Origin: Archangium violaceum
GTDB lineage: Bacteria > Myxococcota > Myxococcia > Myxococcales > Myxococcaceae
Length of the DNA: 64,000 nt
Assembly (NCBI RefSeq): GCF_016887565.1
Contig: NZ_CP069396.1
Coordinates: forward strand, 12,444,001 to 12,508,000
Direction of reading: 5' to 3'
Position 1 is the stretch's first letter; each line of letters begins with the position of its first letter. Positions 26,887 through 34,290 of this stretch are shown piece after piece. Position numbers and translations under genes: made by a program. Under the pieces are notes generated by a model. The model did not search any database, was not told the origin of the DNA, and saw only the letters and a list, made by a program, of their open reading frames with translations.

Positions 26887-27040
26887 GGGCACATCATACG
26901 TCGATGGAACACTCACGCGTCGACCCCCCGCCCCGCCCGCCCCACGCCTCGTCCTTCACCGCCTTGGGGGCGGGCATCGGTCTCTCCGAGCGCGCCTGTG
27001 TAAGCGCCCAGCGCCGCGATGTGCGAGCGTAGGGCCCGAC

Positions 27041-27718
27041 ATGCGTTTCATTGCGCCCTGGAATCTCGGCCTCGCCGTGCTCGGAGGGATGGGCGTCGCC
27101 GCCTTCCTTGCCGGCATCCATCTGGACCTCTCCTGGCTGCGGCTCTCGAGCAAGGCCGTGCCGGTGCTCTGCCTCGCCATGTGGCTGTGGCGTCCGCGCG
27201 AGCGCTACGCCTGGTGGATCGCCGCCGGTCTCGTCCTCTCCCTGGTGGGCGACATGGTGCTGGAGGTTGACGAGCAATTGTTCCTGCCCGGCCTGGGTGC
27301 TTTCCTGCTGGCCCATGTGGCCTATGTCGCCGCGTACCTGACGGTCTCGCGCACGCCACGCTGGGGCCTGGGCGCGCTCGTCCTCCTCGCGGGCGCGGGC
27401 ATCTGGCAGCTCCTCCGGCCCCACCTGGGAACATTGGCCCCGCCCGTGGGCATCTACATCGCCGTCATCTGCACGATGATGTGGCGCTCGGCTGCCCTGA
27501 TGGGCGCGGAAGGGCTCGCCCGGAGAGAACAGTGGGCCGCGCTGATAGGAGCCCTGTGCTTCGGCCTGAGCGACGCGCTGCTCGCCTTCCGGCTCTTCGT
27601 GTTCCCCGTCGAGGGCATGAGCTACGTCAGCATCCTGCTCTACTGGGTTGGACAGCTCGGCATCGCGTTCTCGGCGGTCCCCGCGCCACTCGCGAACGCC
27701 ACCCGCGCCGGGCCCTGA
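27041..27718 (+). CDS. YhhN-family integral membrane protein (lysoplasmalogenase-like)
   Basis: A 225-residue protein with about seven or eight membrane helices and the family's conserved polar residues: LSSKAVPVLCLAMWLW, LVLSLVGDMVLE, AHVAYVAAYL and GALCFGLSDALLAFRLF. The two aspartates in SLVGD and GLSD match the catalytic-type positions of animal TMEM86B lysoplasmalogenase, which hydrolyses the vinyl ether of lysoplasmalogens. Myxobacteria make plasmalogen-type lipids, so such an activity would make sense, but it is inference. The start is at the ATG at 27041, where homology begins. Confidence 0.9.
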   Translation: MRFIAPWNLGLAVLGGMGVAAFLAGIHLDLSWLRLSSKAVPVLCLAMWLWRPRERYAWWIAAGLVLSLVGDMVLEVDEQLFLPGLGAFLLAHVAYVAAYLTVSRTPRWGLGALVLLAGAGIWQLLRPHLGTLAPPVGIYIAVICTMMWRSAALMGAEGLARREQWAALIGALCFGLSDALLAFRLFVFPVEGMSYVSILLYWVGQLGIAFSAVPAPLANATRAGP

Positions 27719-27863
27719 CAGCCGGGCTTCACCCAGGGGCACCGTGACAGCATGGGGCTGGAGTCAGGGAGAACCCAACAGGACCCATTGCCCGCCTTGA
27801 CTCAAGGGGTCAAATCCGCTCCCCTGTGCGTGCGTGAAGCGCGCATGCACGAAGGGACAGCAC

Positions 27864-28619
27864 GTGGCGAACGAGAAGAAAGGCAGGGATGGTGGGACGG
27901 AGCCGTTCCAGCTCGGCAGGAACTACGAAGAGGTAGGGCCCGACCTGGGGAGACTCCACGAAGCGCGGAATGAGGGCACGGGCAGGGCGGCACTGACGCT
28001 GCTTCCCACCGAGCGCGTGGACTGGCGGCCCGAGGGCCCCTGGCGGGTGAGGCTGTCCTGCGAGCCGGAGCAGCCCTCCGTGACGCTGGAGGTGGAGCAG
28101 GCGCCCGCCTCGGCTCGGGTGACGGAGCTGGCGGACATCCTCGTGTTGATGACCGCCGCGGTCGAACGCGTGGAGGACAACCCCCGGGTGCAGGCTCACC
28201 TTGCCAGAGGGCGAGTGAGCCCCTGGGAGCGGTGGGGACCGCGGGCCGTCGCGAGCCTCGCCGTGCTCGCCCTGGGCCTGGGAGTCTGGCCGCATCTGGC
28301 GAGCAGACCCGAACACCTGGAGCCCATCTCGATTGGTGTGGATTCCAGAAGACCCTCACGAACCGATGCACCGAATTTGATCAATACGGATGATTCACAG
28401 ACACCGGCCATCACCTACCCGCTGCCTTGGGAGCCTTTTCGCAACCAGGCGAAGGCGCCCTGCCGAATCAAGACAGGAGAAGTCGAGATCAATGGGGGTT
28501 GTTGGGTGGCGCTCGAGCGACGTCCGCCCTGCACCGAAACGCAGGCCGAGTACCAGGGCAAGTGCTACCTGCCCGTCTCGAAGGATCGGGGCGGTCTGCC
28601 GCAATCCGTCCAACCCTGA
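27864..28619 (+). CDS. Membrane-anchored protein of a myxobacterial kinase-associated family
   Basis: A 251-residue protein, start GTG at 27864 (VANEKKG) preceded by GAAGGGA. The first 120 residues (EPFQLGRNYEEVGPDLGRL, LTLLPTERVDWRPEGPW, VTLEVEQAPASARVTELAD) are followed by one membrane helix (AVASLAVLALGLGVW) and an extracytoplasmic part with a cysteine pair near the end (PCTETQAEYQGKCYLPV). From memory, proteins of this type occur beside or fused to Ser/Thr kinases in Cystobacterineae. The kinase partner is absent here. Its stop lies just before the tRNA-like border of the integrated block. Confidence 0.7.
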   Translation: MANEKKGRDGGTEPFQLGRNYEEVGPDLGRLHEARNEGTGRAALTLLPTERVDWRPEGPWRVRLSCEPEQPSVTLEVEQAPASARVTELADILVLMTAAVERVEDNPRVQAHLARGRVSPWERWGPRAVASLAVLALGLGVWPHLASRPEHLEPISIGVDSRRPSRTDAPNLINTDDSQTPAITYPLPWEPFRNQAKAPCRIKTGEVEINGGCWVALERRPPCTETQAEYQGKCYLPVSKDRGGLPQSVQP

Positions 28620-28666
28620 GCGAGCAGGGCAAGAACAGAGACACTCCTGCGAAGCGTGACGAAGCG

Positions 28667-28691
28667 GCGGGTTCGATTCCCGCCGCGTCCA
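28667..28691 (+). repeat. tRNA 3'-end-like segment, site 1 (putative attachment site)
   Basis: A T-arm (stem GCGGG/CCCGC, loop TTCGATT) followed by the 3' acceptor strand CGCGTCC and A. The matching 5' acceptor GGACGCG is absent upstream, so this is not a complete tRNA gene. It lies 69 bp from the 3' end of the integrase gene, as expected for one end of an element that integrates into a tRNA gene. Related segments occur at 37455 and 47659. Confidence 0.7.
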
Positions 28692-28701
28692 CACTCAGAA
28701 G

Positions 28702-28732
28702 CCCAGCAATCTCAAGGGGTTGCTGGGTTTTT
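28702..28732 (+). terminator. Rho-independent terminator at the element border
   Basis: A perfect 8-bp stem (CCCAGCAA at 28702-28709 with TTGCTGGG at 28720-28727) and a TTTTTC tail. It reads on the plus strand, after the tRNA-like segment. It may be the old tRNA terminator or part of the element's attachment region. Confidence 0.8.
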
Positions 28733-28759
28733 CTTTGCCCTCGTTTTCCTCATGTGCCC

Positions 28760-29971
28760 TCAGTGTGCCCCTTCGGCGCTTCTGGCCGGAGCGGCTTGGA
28801 GCTGGGGCACAGGCCGGTCGAGCTGCTGCACTGCGCTCGCGAGCATCTCGGGGGACAGGTGCGCGTAACGCTCTGTCATCTCGATGGTCGAGTGCCCCAT
28901 CAGTTCCTGGATCGCCTTGAGCGGCACGCCACGCATCGCGAGGTGGCTCCCGTAGGTGTGCCGCAGGTCGTGCCATCCGATGCGGCCCTGCTCGCGGCAG
29001 ATGTCCGCCTCGCGAAGCGCACGCTCCAGAGGGCCCTTCATGGTCCCATTCGTGTGTGGCTGCCCGTCCGCCTGACAGAACACGTAGGGACCGCGCAGGT
29101 GCCGGTGTTCCTTGAGCGCTTCCAGGGCCGAGCCCGGGAGATCGACCGTGCGCTCGCGTCCGCCCTTGGGCAGGCCCGTCACACCACGCCAGATCGTGCG
29201 CCGCACTTGCAGCTTGCCGCGCTGCAAGTCCACGTCGGCCCACTGGAGCCCCATCAGCTCGCCTTGCCGCAGTCCAGTCTTGAGCGCCACGAGCACGACC
29301 GCGCGCCAGTCAGGAGCCGCAGCGGCGACAACCCGCTCGGCTTCCTCAAAGCTGAGAAAGTCAAACGCCGCCTTCGCAGTCTTGAAGAGTTTGACGCGCG
29401 GAACGTGCGTGATGATGCCGTGCTCCTGTGCAAGCGACAGCATCTTGCGGAGCACCGTTAGCGCGTTGTTGATGGTTTTGAGGCTCAGAAGCGCGGGCTG
29501 GATGTCCTTGCGCTTGCGAAGGGCTGCCTTCGTGGGGGCATCCTTCCGGGCGCGGGCTCCCGACGTCTTCTTGCGCATGGCTGCTTTGAAGTCCTCGATC
29601 TCGGCGAGACCGATGGAGTCCAACGGCATACGGCCAAGAGCCGGAATGACGTGCTGGTCGAGGATCTGCTTCTTGGAGACAACGCTTGAATGTTTGTTGT
29701 TGTTCTCGCTGTACGTGAGGAAGCGCGGGACAAACTCGTCAACGGTAGGCATTCGCCCCGCCTCGCTCTGCTTTTCCTTTCCGAAGGAACCCGTGAGGAG
29801 TGCGTGCCGGATCTGACGCTCGTATTCCTCAGCGCCCCGGCGGGTGTTGATGGGCGATGCCTTGCGCACGCGCTCCACCCTCCCGCTCGGGTGCTGATAC
29901 TTGACGTCGATCCACCACGCTTCCTGCACCTTGCCCTCCTTCGTCTTCCACTTCCGCAGTCTGACGCTCAT
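28760..29971 (-). CDS. int: Tyrosine recombinase (integrase)
   Basis: A 403-residue site-specific recombinase. The N-terminal part has an arm-binding/SAM-like region (TVDEFVPRFLTYSENN). The catalytic domain carries the conserved Arg (TGLRQGELMGLQW), HDLRHTYGSHL (His and second Arg), a GHS motif (LMGHSTIEMTERYAH) and the nucleophile Tyr in that segment. All active-site residues are present. It is the last gene of a four-gene operon; its ATG overlaps the excisionase stop (ATGA). The 3' end faces the tRNA-like segment at 28667-28691, which supports a role in integrating the block to its right. Confidence 0.95.
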   Translation of the reverse strand: MSVRLRKWKTKEGKVQEAWWIDVKYQHPSGRVERVRKASPINTRRGAEEYERQIRHALLTGSFGKEKQSEAGRMPTVDEFVPRFLTYSENNNKHSSVVSKKQILDQHVIPALGRMPLDSIGLAEIEDFKAAMRKKTSGARARKDAPTKAALRKRKDIQPALLSLKTINNALTVLRKMLSLAQEHGIITHVPRVKLFKTAKAAFDFLSFEEAERVVAAAAPDWRAVVLVALKTGLRQGELMGLQWADVDLQRGKLQVRRTIWRGVTGLPKGGRERTVDLPGSALEALKEHRHLRGPYVFCQADGQPHTNGTMKGPLERALREADICREQGRIGWHDLRHTYGSHLAMRGVPLKAIQELMGHSTIEMTERYAHLSPEMLASAVQQLDRPVPQLQAAPARSAEGAH

Positions 29972-30189
29972 GGTTTCTTTCCAAGCGCGGGACTGCTGTT
30001 ACCCGGCGTCCAGGATAGCAGAACGCTCCGGCGAAGTCGGACAGATCGACCGATGTGGAGAACTCCCGGCACCTCTCCGCGCCGGATCAACTCGTAGAGC
30101 GTTTTCCGGTTCACACGCAGGAGAACGGCGGCTTCGTCCACGGTCAGGAATTCAGGTGCATTGGAATCACACCCGGGGGGCGTGGTCAT
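29968..30189 (-). CDS. Excisionase-like helix-turn-helix protein
   Basis: A 73-residue protein with one MerR/excisionase-type helix-turn-helix (FLTVDEAAVLLRVNRKTLYE, then LIRRGEVPGV and GRSVRLRRSVL). Such small proteins set the direction of recombination by tyrosine integrases or regulate the operon. Its start overlaps the helicase stop and its stop overlaps the integrase start, both as 4-bp ATGA junctions, so the three genes are translated in series. Confidence 0.88.
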   Translation of the reverse strand: MTTPPGCDSNAPEFLTVDEAAVLLRVNRKTLYELIRRGEVPGVLHIGRSVRLRRSVLLSWTPGNSSPALGKKP

Positions 30190-31724
30190 CGTGTGTCTCC
30201 GCGCCCACTGTCGGGCGTTGCGCGGCTCGGCATGGGCTCCACGGACGAGTAAGCGGCGCTTGCACTCGCACCGGGCACGCTCCGGGCTCCCGAGAGAGGA
30301 ACTACCTTCGCTGCCTGTGGCGTTGAGTCGTCGCCCGTCTGGTGCCAGGGCGGCAGCCAACCCCGAGCCTTGTTGTCGCGCTGCTCAATCCAGCCCGCCG
30401 CCTTCAACGCGGCCAGAAAGGTTCTCTTCTGCGGCGGGTGCTTCTGCCCCACCACGCAGCAGAAGCCACAGACCGCCGCGTACAGCGCATCGTTCGTGAA
30501 TGCCTTGGACTTCCCCACCAGCGGTCCCGGGGCTCGGTTCATCACGCTGGCCTGTCGGCTGCTGAATGCCCAGTCGCGGAGCTGCCCGTCTGCGTCAGGA
30601 CTCTCGTTGAGTTCGCGCAGGAATTGCTCGGTCACCGGCTCGCTGAGCTGCTGAAGCTCCTCGCGGGAAGTGTTCGCGTGCGGTCTGCGGACTCGCTGCA
30701 AGTCCACCTCTCGGGTGCCCATTGCGTGAGCGAAGGCGGCGATCTGACGCATGAACTCGGGCGTGAATGAGTCGTCCTCCCCCGGCGAGTGAAGCGACTC
30801 CAAGAATTCCCGATGCGTCATGCCGAGATCGGGATGCGCGTGCTCGGCGGGCTTGGCTTTGTTGTGAAACACGGTCCAGCGGCGGTCGGCCTCCTCGATT
30901 TCGATGGGCTTCGTTCGGTTGGTAGCGGCGAGCAGCGCGGCGCGGTTGGCCGCTGGCGTTCGGGCAACGCCCTTGCTCTCCAGGAAGACTTCGCTATCTG
31001 TGATTGTCGCCTTGAGCCCGTCCCCGAGTGAGCCGCCGCGCCTGTGGTTGTCGAGCAGCTCGTTGGCGAAAATGAGCAGCTTTGTCGCGAAGTGGAGGTT
31101 GTAGGGCTTGGCCAAGTCCGACTCGCCAATCTGAACGCAGTTGGAGGGTCCGAGCAGGTGAGCAAGCACGCGATAGAGCACGTTCTTTCCCGAGCCCGGG
31201 GGCCCTTGCAGAAGGATGGCGGTGCCCGGCCTGAAGCCGGGACGCTGGACCTTGAACGCGATCCAGTTGAGCAGCCAATCGAGCCCGGCTTCGTCTTCGG
31301 CGAGCCAGAGCAGGACGCGACGCACAGTGGGCCACTCACCCGGCACTGGCACGAGCGAGGGGGCCTCCCAGGTGTTGACCGCGAGCGTCCCGTCCCCACG
31401 CAGGAGAAGATCGGGCGCGTTCGGCTTGCACTCAATGGCCATGACGCCCGCGCACAGGCCCGGCACGTTCGGCGAGGCGGCCAACGGGCTGACTCCGCGT
31501 GGCCATGTGTCGCGCGGGGCCAACAGCCCGCGAAGGATCAGGTAGTCCTCGGCAGCCTTCTGCGTCAGGAACTCCGAGGCGAAGCCGCGCCCATCGTGGC
31601 GCCGTGCAAAGTAGCGCTCCAGCGGAACGACCTTCACGAGCGGCAGCTTGGCAATGTGGGCAAGTGCCGCTTCCACGTCGGCTGCGTTGGCCAGCGTGTC
31701 ACCGGGATTGATGCTCGTGCTCAT
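30186..31724 (-). CDS. Element-encoded replicative helicase (superfamily 3-like, DUF5906 type)
   Basis: A 512-residue protein. The central ATPase has Walker A GPPGSGKNVLYRVL, a Walker B-like LLIFANELLD and a sensor-1 region RAALLAATNRTKPIEI, the layout of the helicase half of phage and plasmid primase-helicases. The C-terminal part has a small winged-helix-like region (RTFLAALKAAGWIEQRDN). It is coupled to the primase-like gene upstream and the excisionase gene downstream by 4-bp overlaps. Carrying its own helicase suggests that the element can replicate as an excised circle. Confidence 0.85.
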   Translation of the reverse strand: MSTSINPGDTLANAADVEAALAHIAKLPLVKVVPLERYFARRHDGRGFASEFLTQKAAEDYLILRGLLAPRDTWPRGVSPLAASPNVPGLCAGVMAIECKPNAPDLLLRGDGTLAVNTWEAPSLVPVPGEWPTVRRVLLWLAEDEAGLDWLLNWIAFKVQRPGFRPGTAILLQGPPGSGKNVLYRVLAHLLGPSNCVQIGESDLAKPYNLHFATKLLIFANELLDNHRRGGSLGDGLKATITDSEVFLESKGVARTPAANRAALLAATNRTKPIEIEEADRRWTVFHNKAKPAEHAHPDLGMTHREFLESLHSPGEDDSFTPEFMRQIAAFAHAMGTREVDLQRVRRPHANTSREELQQLSEPVTEQFLRELNESPDADGQLRDWAFSSRQASVMNRAPGPLVGKSKAFTNDALYAAVCGFCCVVGQKHPPQKRTFLAALKAAGWIEQRDNKARGWLPPWHQTGDDSTPQAAKVVPLSGARSVPGASASAAYSSVEPMPSRATPDSGRGDTR

Positions 31725-32998
31725 TGCGTGCCTCCGTTTCGGTGGCCCGAGGTGGCCGCCAGCTCCAGCACCCGACGCCATGCCGCGTGATCTGCTTCCC
31801 GTTGGGCTGCTTTCTGGTGGTCCCATTGCGTGAGCTTGGCGCGAGCCCCGCGCAGCCCTCGCAGCGCTTCGCCCCACACGTCACGGGAGGGCTCCACCCG
31901 CGCGAGCGCATCGAGGGAGCGGCGCGCAATCTCAAGAAGGCTCACCGAACTCTCGTCAGGCTCGGCCACGCGCGCGAGCATTTCCGTCAGCTTGTTGATG
32001 CCGAGGTGCCGCTGCCCGCCGAGCATGAGCACTTCGCCTGCGTCCACCTGGGAGAGAACCGTCACGGCATCGGGACGCTTGAAGCGCCGCAGCCGCACGC
32101 GCACAGCTTGGGGATCTGCCGCCCGCGAGCCGTCCACCTGCTCTTCGCTGGGCCGCTCGGCGTAGCGCGCGAAGGGCTCCCGTAGCAGGGAACCGAACTC
32201 GGCCTGCACGTCGAGCGGCTCGCCCTGGTGATGCTCGGGGGCTGGACGTGGGAGCACGTTGGACGGGTCCCAGCTTGGCAGGTAGTAGAGCCGCGCAACA
32301 TCCTTGCAGGACGCATCGGCCTTCAACGCCGCTTCTGCCAGCTCGCCGAGCCCCACGCACTGCATGAGGCGCGGCCACAGCCGCTCCGACCATCGGCTCG
32401 CTGAGCCCACGGGCACGGGCTCACTGAACGGGAAGACGACGCGGTAGCGGATGGGCTTCGCGGTGCGCCCGTAGGAGTGCGTCGGGTAGGCGAGGAACCA
32501 CAGCCCACGACGGCGCAGGCTGGCGAGCCACGCATCCAACGCGGCCTGTGTCTCGCCGTCGAAGTCCACGATGGCCAGGGTGACGTGAGAGAAGTTCGCG
32601 TTGCGGCGGTAGGGGGCTGTCGCGGGTTGCCCGTCCTTGCCCTCGTAGAGCCCATCAGCGCGCGGCGGATGCGGCTTGGCTGGGATGATGGCGCGGCCAT
32701 CCTTTTCCGCGCGCAGGATCGGGTCGGCGGCAACCTCGAAGAGCGCGACCATCAACTCGCCCGCCGAACCAAACTCCACGACATCCAGGCGCCCGGGAGT
32801 GAAGCGCGAGTCAGTCAGGCAGATCGTCCAAACGGGGGACAGGGCCCGAGGTTCCGTGACGCAAACCCCAACGCGGGGGGGCTCCGTCACTGCTCCGTCA
32901 CCGTGGTTTTCCCTCTGTACGTGACGGAGTGACGGAACTTTCTCTTCCTTAAGAAGAATAGAGAGAAGAGGAGAGGAGATATGAGCTGCGTCAGTCAC
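31721..32998 (-). CDS. Primase-like protein of the integrated element
   Basis: A protein of up to 425 residues. The middle part (FSHVTLAIVDFDGETQAALD, WFLAYPTHSYGR, IRYRVVFPFSEPVPV) resembles the catalytic domain of archaeo-eukaryotic-type or bifunctional primase-polymerases, with an acidic strand IVDFD. KDVARLYYLPSWDP is a typical later motif. The annotated GTG is at 32998, but the first 40 or so residues overlap a repeat-rich stretch, and a GTG at 32890 is an alternative start. Its stop overlaps the helicase start (ATGA). Together the two would provide replication initiation for the excised element. Confidence 0.75.
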   Translation of the reverse strand: MTDAAHISSPLLSILLKEEKVPSLRHVQRENHGDGAVTEPPRVGVCVTEPRALSPVWTICLTDSRFTPGRLDVVEFGSAGELMVALFEVAADPILRAEKDGRAIIPAKPHPPRADGLYEGKDGQPATAPYRRNANFSHVTLAIVDFDGETQAALDAWLASLRRRGLWFLAYPTHSYGRTAKPIRYRVVFPFSEPVPVGSASRWSERLWPRLMQCVGLGELAEAALKADASCKDVARLYYLPSWDPSNVLPRPAPEHHQGEPLDVQAEFGSLLREPFARYAERPSEEQVDGSRAADPQAVRVRLRRFKRPDAVTVLSQVDAGEVLMLGGQRHLGINKLTEMLARVAEPDESSVSLLEIARRSLDALARVEPSRDVWGEALRGLRGARAKLTQWDHQKAAQREADHAAWRRVLELAATSGHRNGGTQ

Positions 32999-33002
32999 TC
33001 CG
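32860..33002. repeat. CTCCGTCAC repeats, possible replication origin or operator
   Basis: Copies of CTCCGTCAC or its complement lie at about 32880-32912, 32922-32935 and 32996-33005, with an A/T-richer purine stretch (32936-32980) between them. They sit at the 5' end of the primase-like gene. Clustered iterons beside a purine-rich unwinding-type stretch would fit an origin or a repressor site; neither is proven. Confidence 0.45.
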
Positions 33003-33228
33003 TCACGCCCTCTCAGCCGCGCTCGGCGGGGTAGCTGCTGGCGTCAGCGCGTTGGACTGGGCGAGCGTGTAGACGCGCGGCACCGCGCCACGCACGCCGG
33101 GCCTGTAGCGCAAGGACTCGCGCACCGTCCCCGTTGCGAGCAGAGCGCCCAGGGTGCGACGGATGATTTGCTCTCCGTCTCCGAGGCTGGCGCGCAGCTC
33201 CTTCACAACGCGCTCGGGCTCGTTGAAG
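33003..33228 (-). pseudogene. C-terminal fragment of an element gene
   Basis: About 75 residues that read well as protein (EPERVVKELRASLGDGEQI, IRRTLGALLATGTVRESL) and resemble a winged-helix segment. They end 4 bp before the primase-like gene. Upstream of about 33230 the frame runs into DNA that encodes an unrelated gene on the other strand, so the N-terminus has been lost. It is probably the truncated first gene of the element operon. Confidence 0.55.
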
Positions 33229-33230
33229 CC

Positions 33231-33572
33231 TGGAGTTACAGCTACACGCCCACGGGCGCGAGCCGCCCGGCAAGCGTGGCTGTGAGGCTGGGCCTCGTTA
33301 ACCCCGGCGGGGAGCCCTGGACGCTGGCAGGGGCAGTGCTGGTGGACTCGGCGGGGGAACAGGTGGAGCTTGCCGCGTGGCAGGAGGCTCCCACCCCCCC
33401 AAATGGTGCTGGCGACGTCGTGGTGGGCGCTCAGGGGGGCCCCGCGCAGCTCGGCTGCCCCTGTACCCTCAAGCTGTGGGAGGTAGGGGGGCCGCGCACC
33501 GTCACCCTTGGGAACGTCACATTCCCGGCCGTCGATAAGGCTCGGCGCGACGATGGTGCCGCCACCCCATGA
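33231..33572 (+). pseudogene. C-terminal fragment of a DUF2381 (TIGR02268) family protein
   Basis: About 113 residues matching the C-terminal beta-rich half of a Myxococcus paralogous family: WSYSYTPTGASRPASVAV, VNPGGEPWTLAGAVLVD, CTLKLWEVGGPRTVTL and GNVTFPAVD. The first half of the gene is missing. The homology starts abruptly at a junction with the minus-strand element gene near 33,230. Intact copies in myxobacteria usually sit beside Ser/Thr kinase genes. Its presence marks the family as resident DNA that was cut by a rearrangement. Confidence 0.7.
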
Positions 33573-33840
33573 AGCACTCGGGCATTGTATGGCCGTCAGG
33601 CGTTCGCGACAGGCAACGTTGTGCTACGGGACGCGCACCAACAGCAAGAGGTCCGTGTGCACCACCCCCCGCAGCGAGTGCCTTATCCGCTTCTCCTCGC
33701 GCATGTCCATCAACACCCATCTGTCACTAGGAAGGTTCTGGCGCGTCGCCCTCCTTTTTAGGTCAGCCGAGTGTCCCTCTGTTGAATAAGGAGGGATCAC
33801 ATCGGCCGCTGTGAGGTGAAACCGGAAGCGGACACAGCCC
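33573..33840. other. Stretch without a recognisable gene
   Basis: Short frames on both strands, none with a recognisable motif or ribosome-binding site. A frame starting ATGAAGCACTCG overlaps the DUF2381 stop and is open for about 50 codons; it may be the remains of the gene that followed DUF2381. Confidence 0.4.
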
Positions 33841-34290
33841 CTATGCGGTGAGAGTACAGACAAAACCTAGCAGCTCGGCCCCCTCACAGCATCTACGGGC
33901 ACACTCCCGATCATCGCTCTCCACTGCTGTTTCACCCAAGCTAGCCAGTCGGTCAACCAAGCGGCCTGCCTCATCCACCGCGAGGCCACCATCCTCCGAG
34001 AGCAAGTGAACCAGGGATTCCCGATTCGCGTTGGGTCTCAGGCCAGTGAAATAGAGCTTCGGTCCCCTCACGGCTGCATATAGTCCGATACCTGCACCGA
34101 GTTCGCGCACCCGTTTCGCGACCAGCTCATTGGAGACCTCGACCATCTCCACTGGCCGAGCAACAATAGAATCCACGATCCGCTTGGAGACACCAAGCGA
34201 TAGCTTGAGTTCACGACGAAGAAGATGAACGAGATCCACCGAGCGTGGATCGTCCTTCCAGCCCGAGAATACAAGTTGAATGGGGCTCAT
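33841..34290 (-). CDS. Putative immunity protein with L7/L12-like fold region
   Basis: A 149-residue soluble protein that starts inside the stop codon of the Sit-like toxin gene (ATGA overlap). The first half (LVHLLRRELKLSLGVSKRIV, ARPVEMVEVSNELVAKRV, ELGAGIGLYA) is similar in pattern to the C-terminal domain of ribosomal protein L7/L12 (helix, Gly-x-x-Lys-x-x-Val helix, strand). The second half is a helical tail with a cysteine pair. Toxin-immunity pairs of the Sit type are encoded in exactly this order with tight coupling, so immunity is the leading guess. No experimental or homology proof is visible. Confidence 0.6.
   Translation of the reverse strand: MSPIQLVFSGWKDDPRSVDLVHLLRRELKLSLGVSKRIVDSIVARPVEMVEVSNELVAKRVRELGAGIGLYAAVRGPKLYFTGLRPNANRESLVHLLSEDGGLAVDEAGRLVDRLASLGETAVESDDRECARRCCEGAELLGFVCTLTA

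Noticed and set aside
28395-28694. Minus-strand frame beginning MWTRRESNPPL, and similar frames at 37431-37814 and 47364-47684
   Set aside because: These sequences are the well-known artefact of translating the complement of tRNA 3' ends. They support the tRNA-like segments, not proteins.
28621-28695. A complete tRNA gene at site 1
   Set aside because: T-arm and 3' acceptor are good, but no D-arm, anticodon arm or matching 5' acceptor can be laid out in the preceding bases.
33508-33789. Plus-strand 93-codon frame after the DUF2381 fragment
   Set aside because: No ribosome-binding site, no recognised family, and it overlaps the DUF2381 end in another frame.
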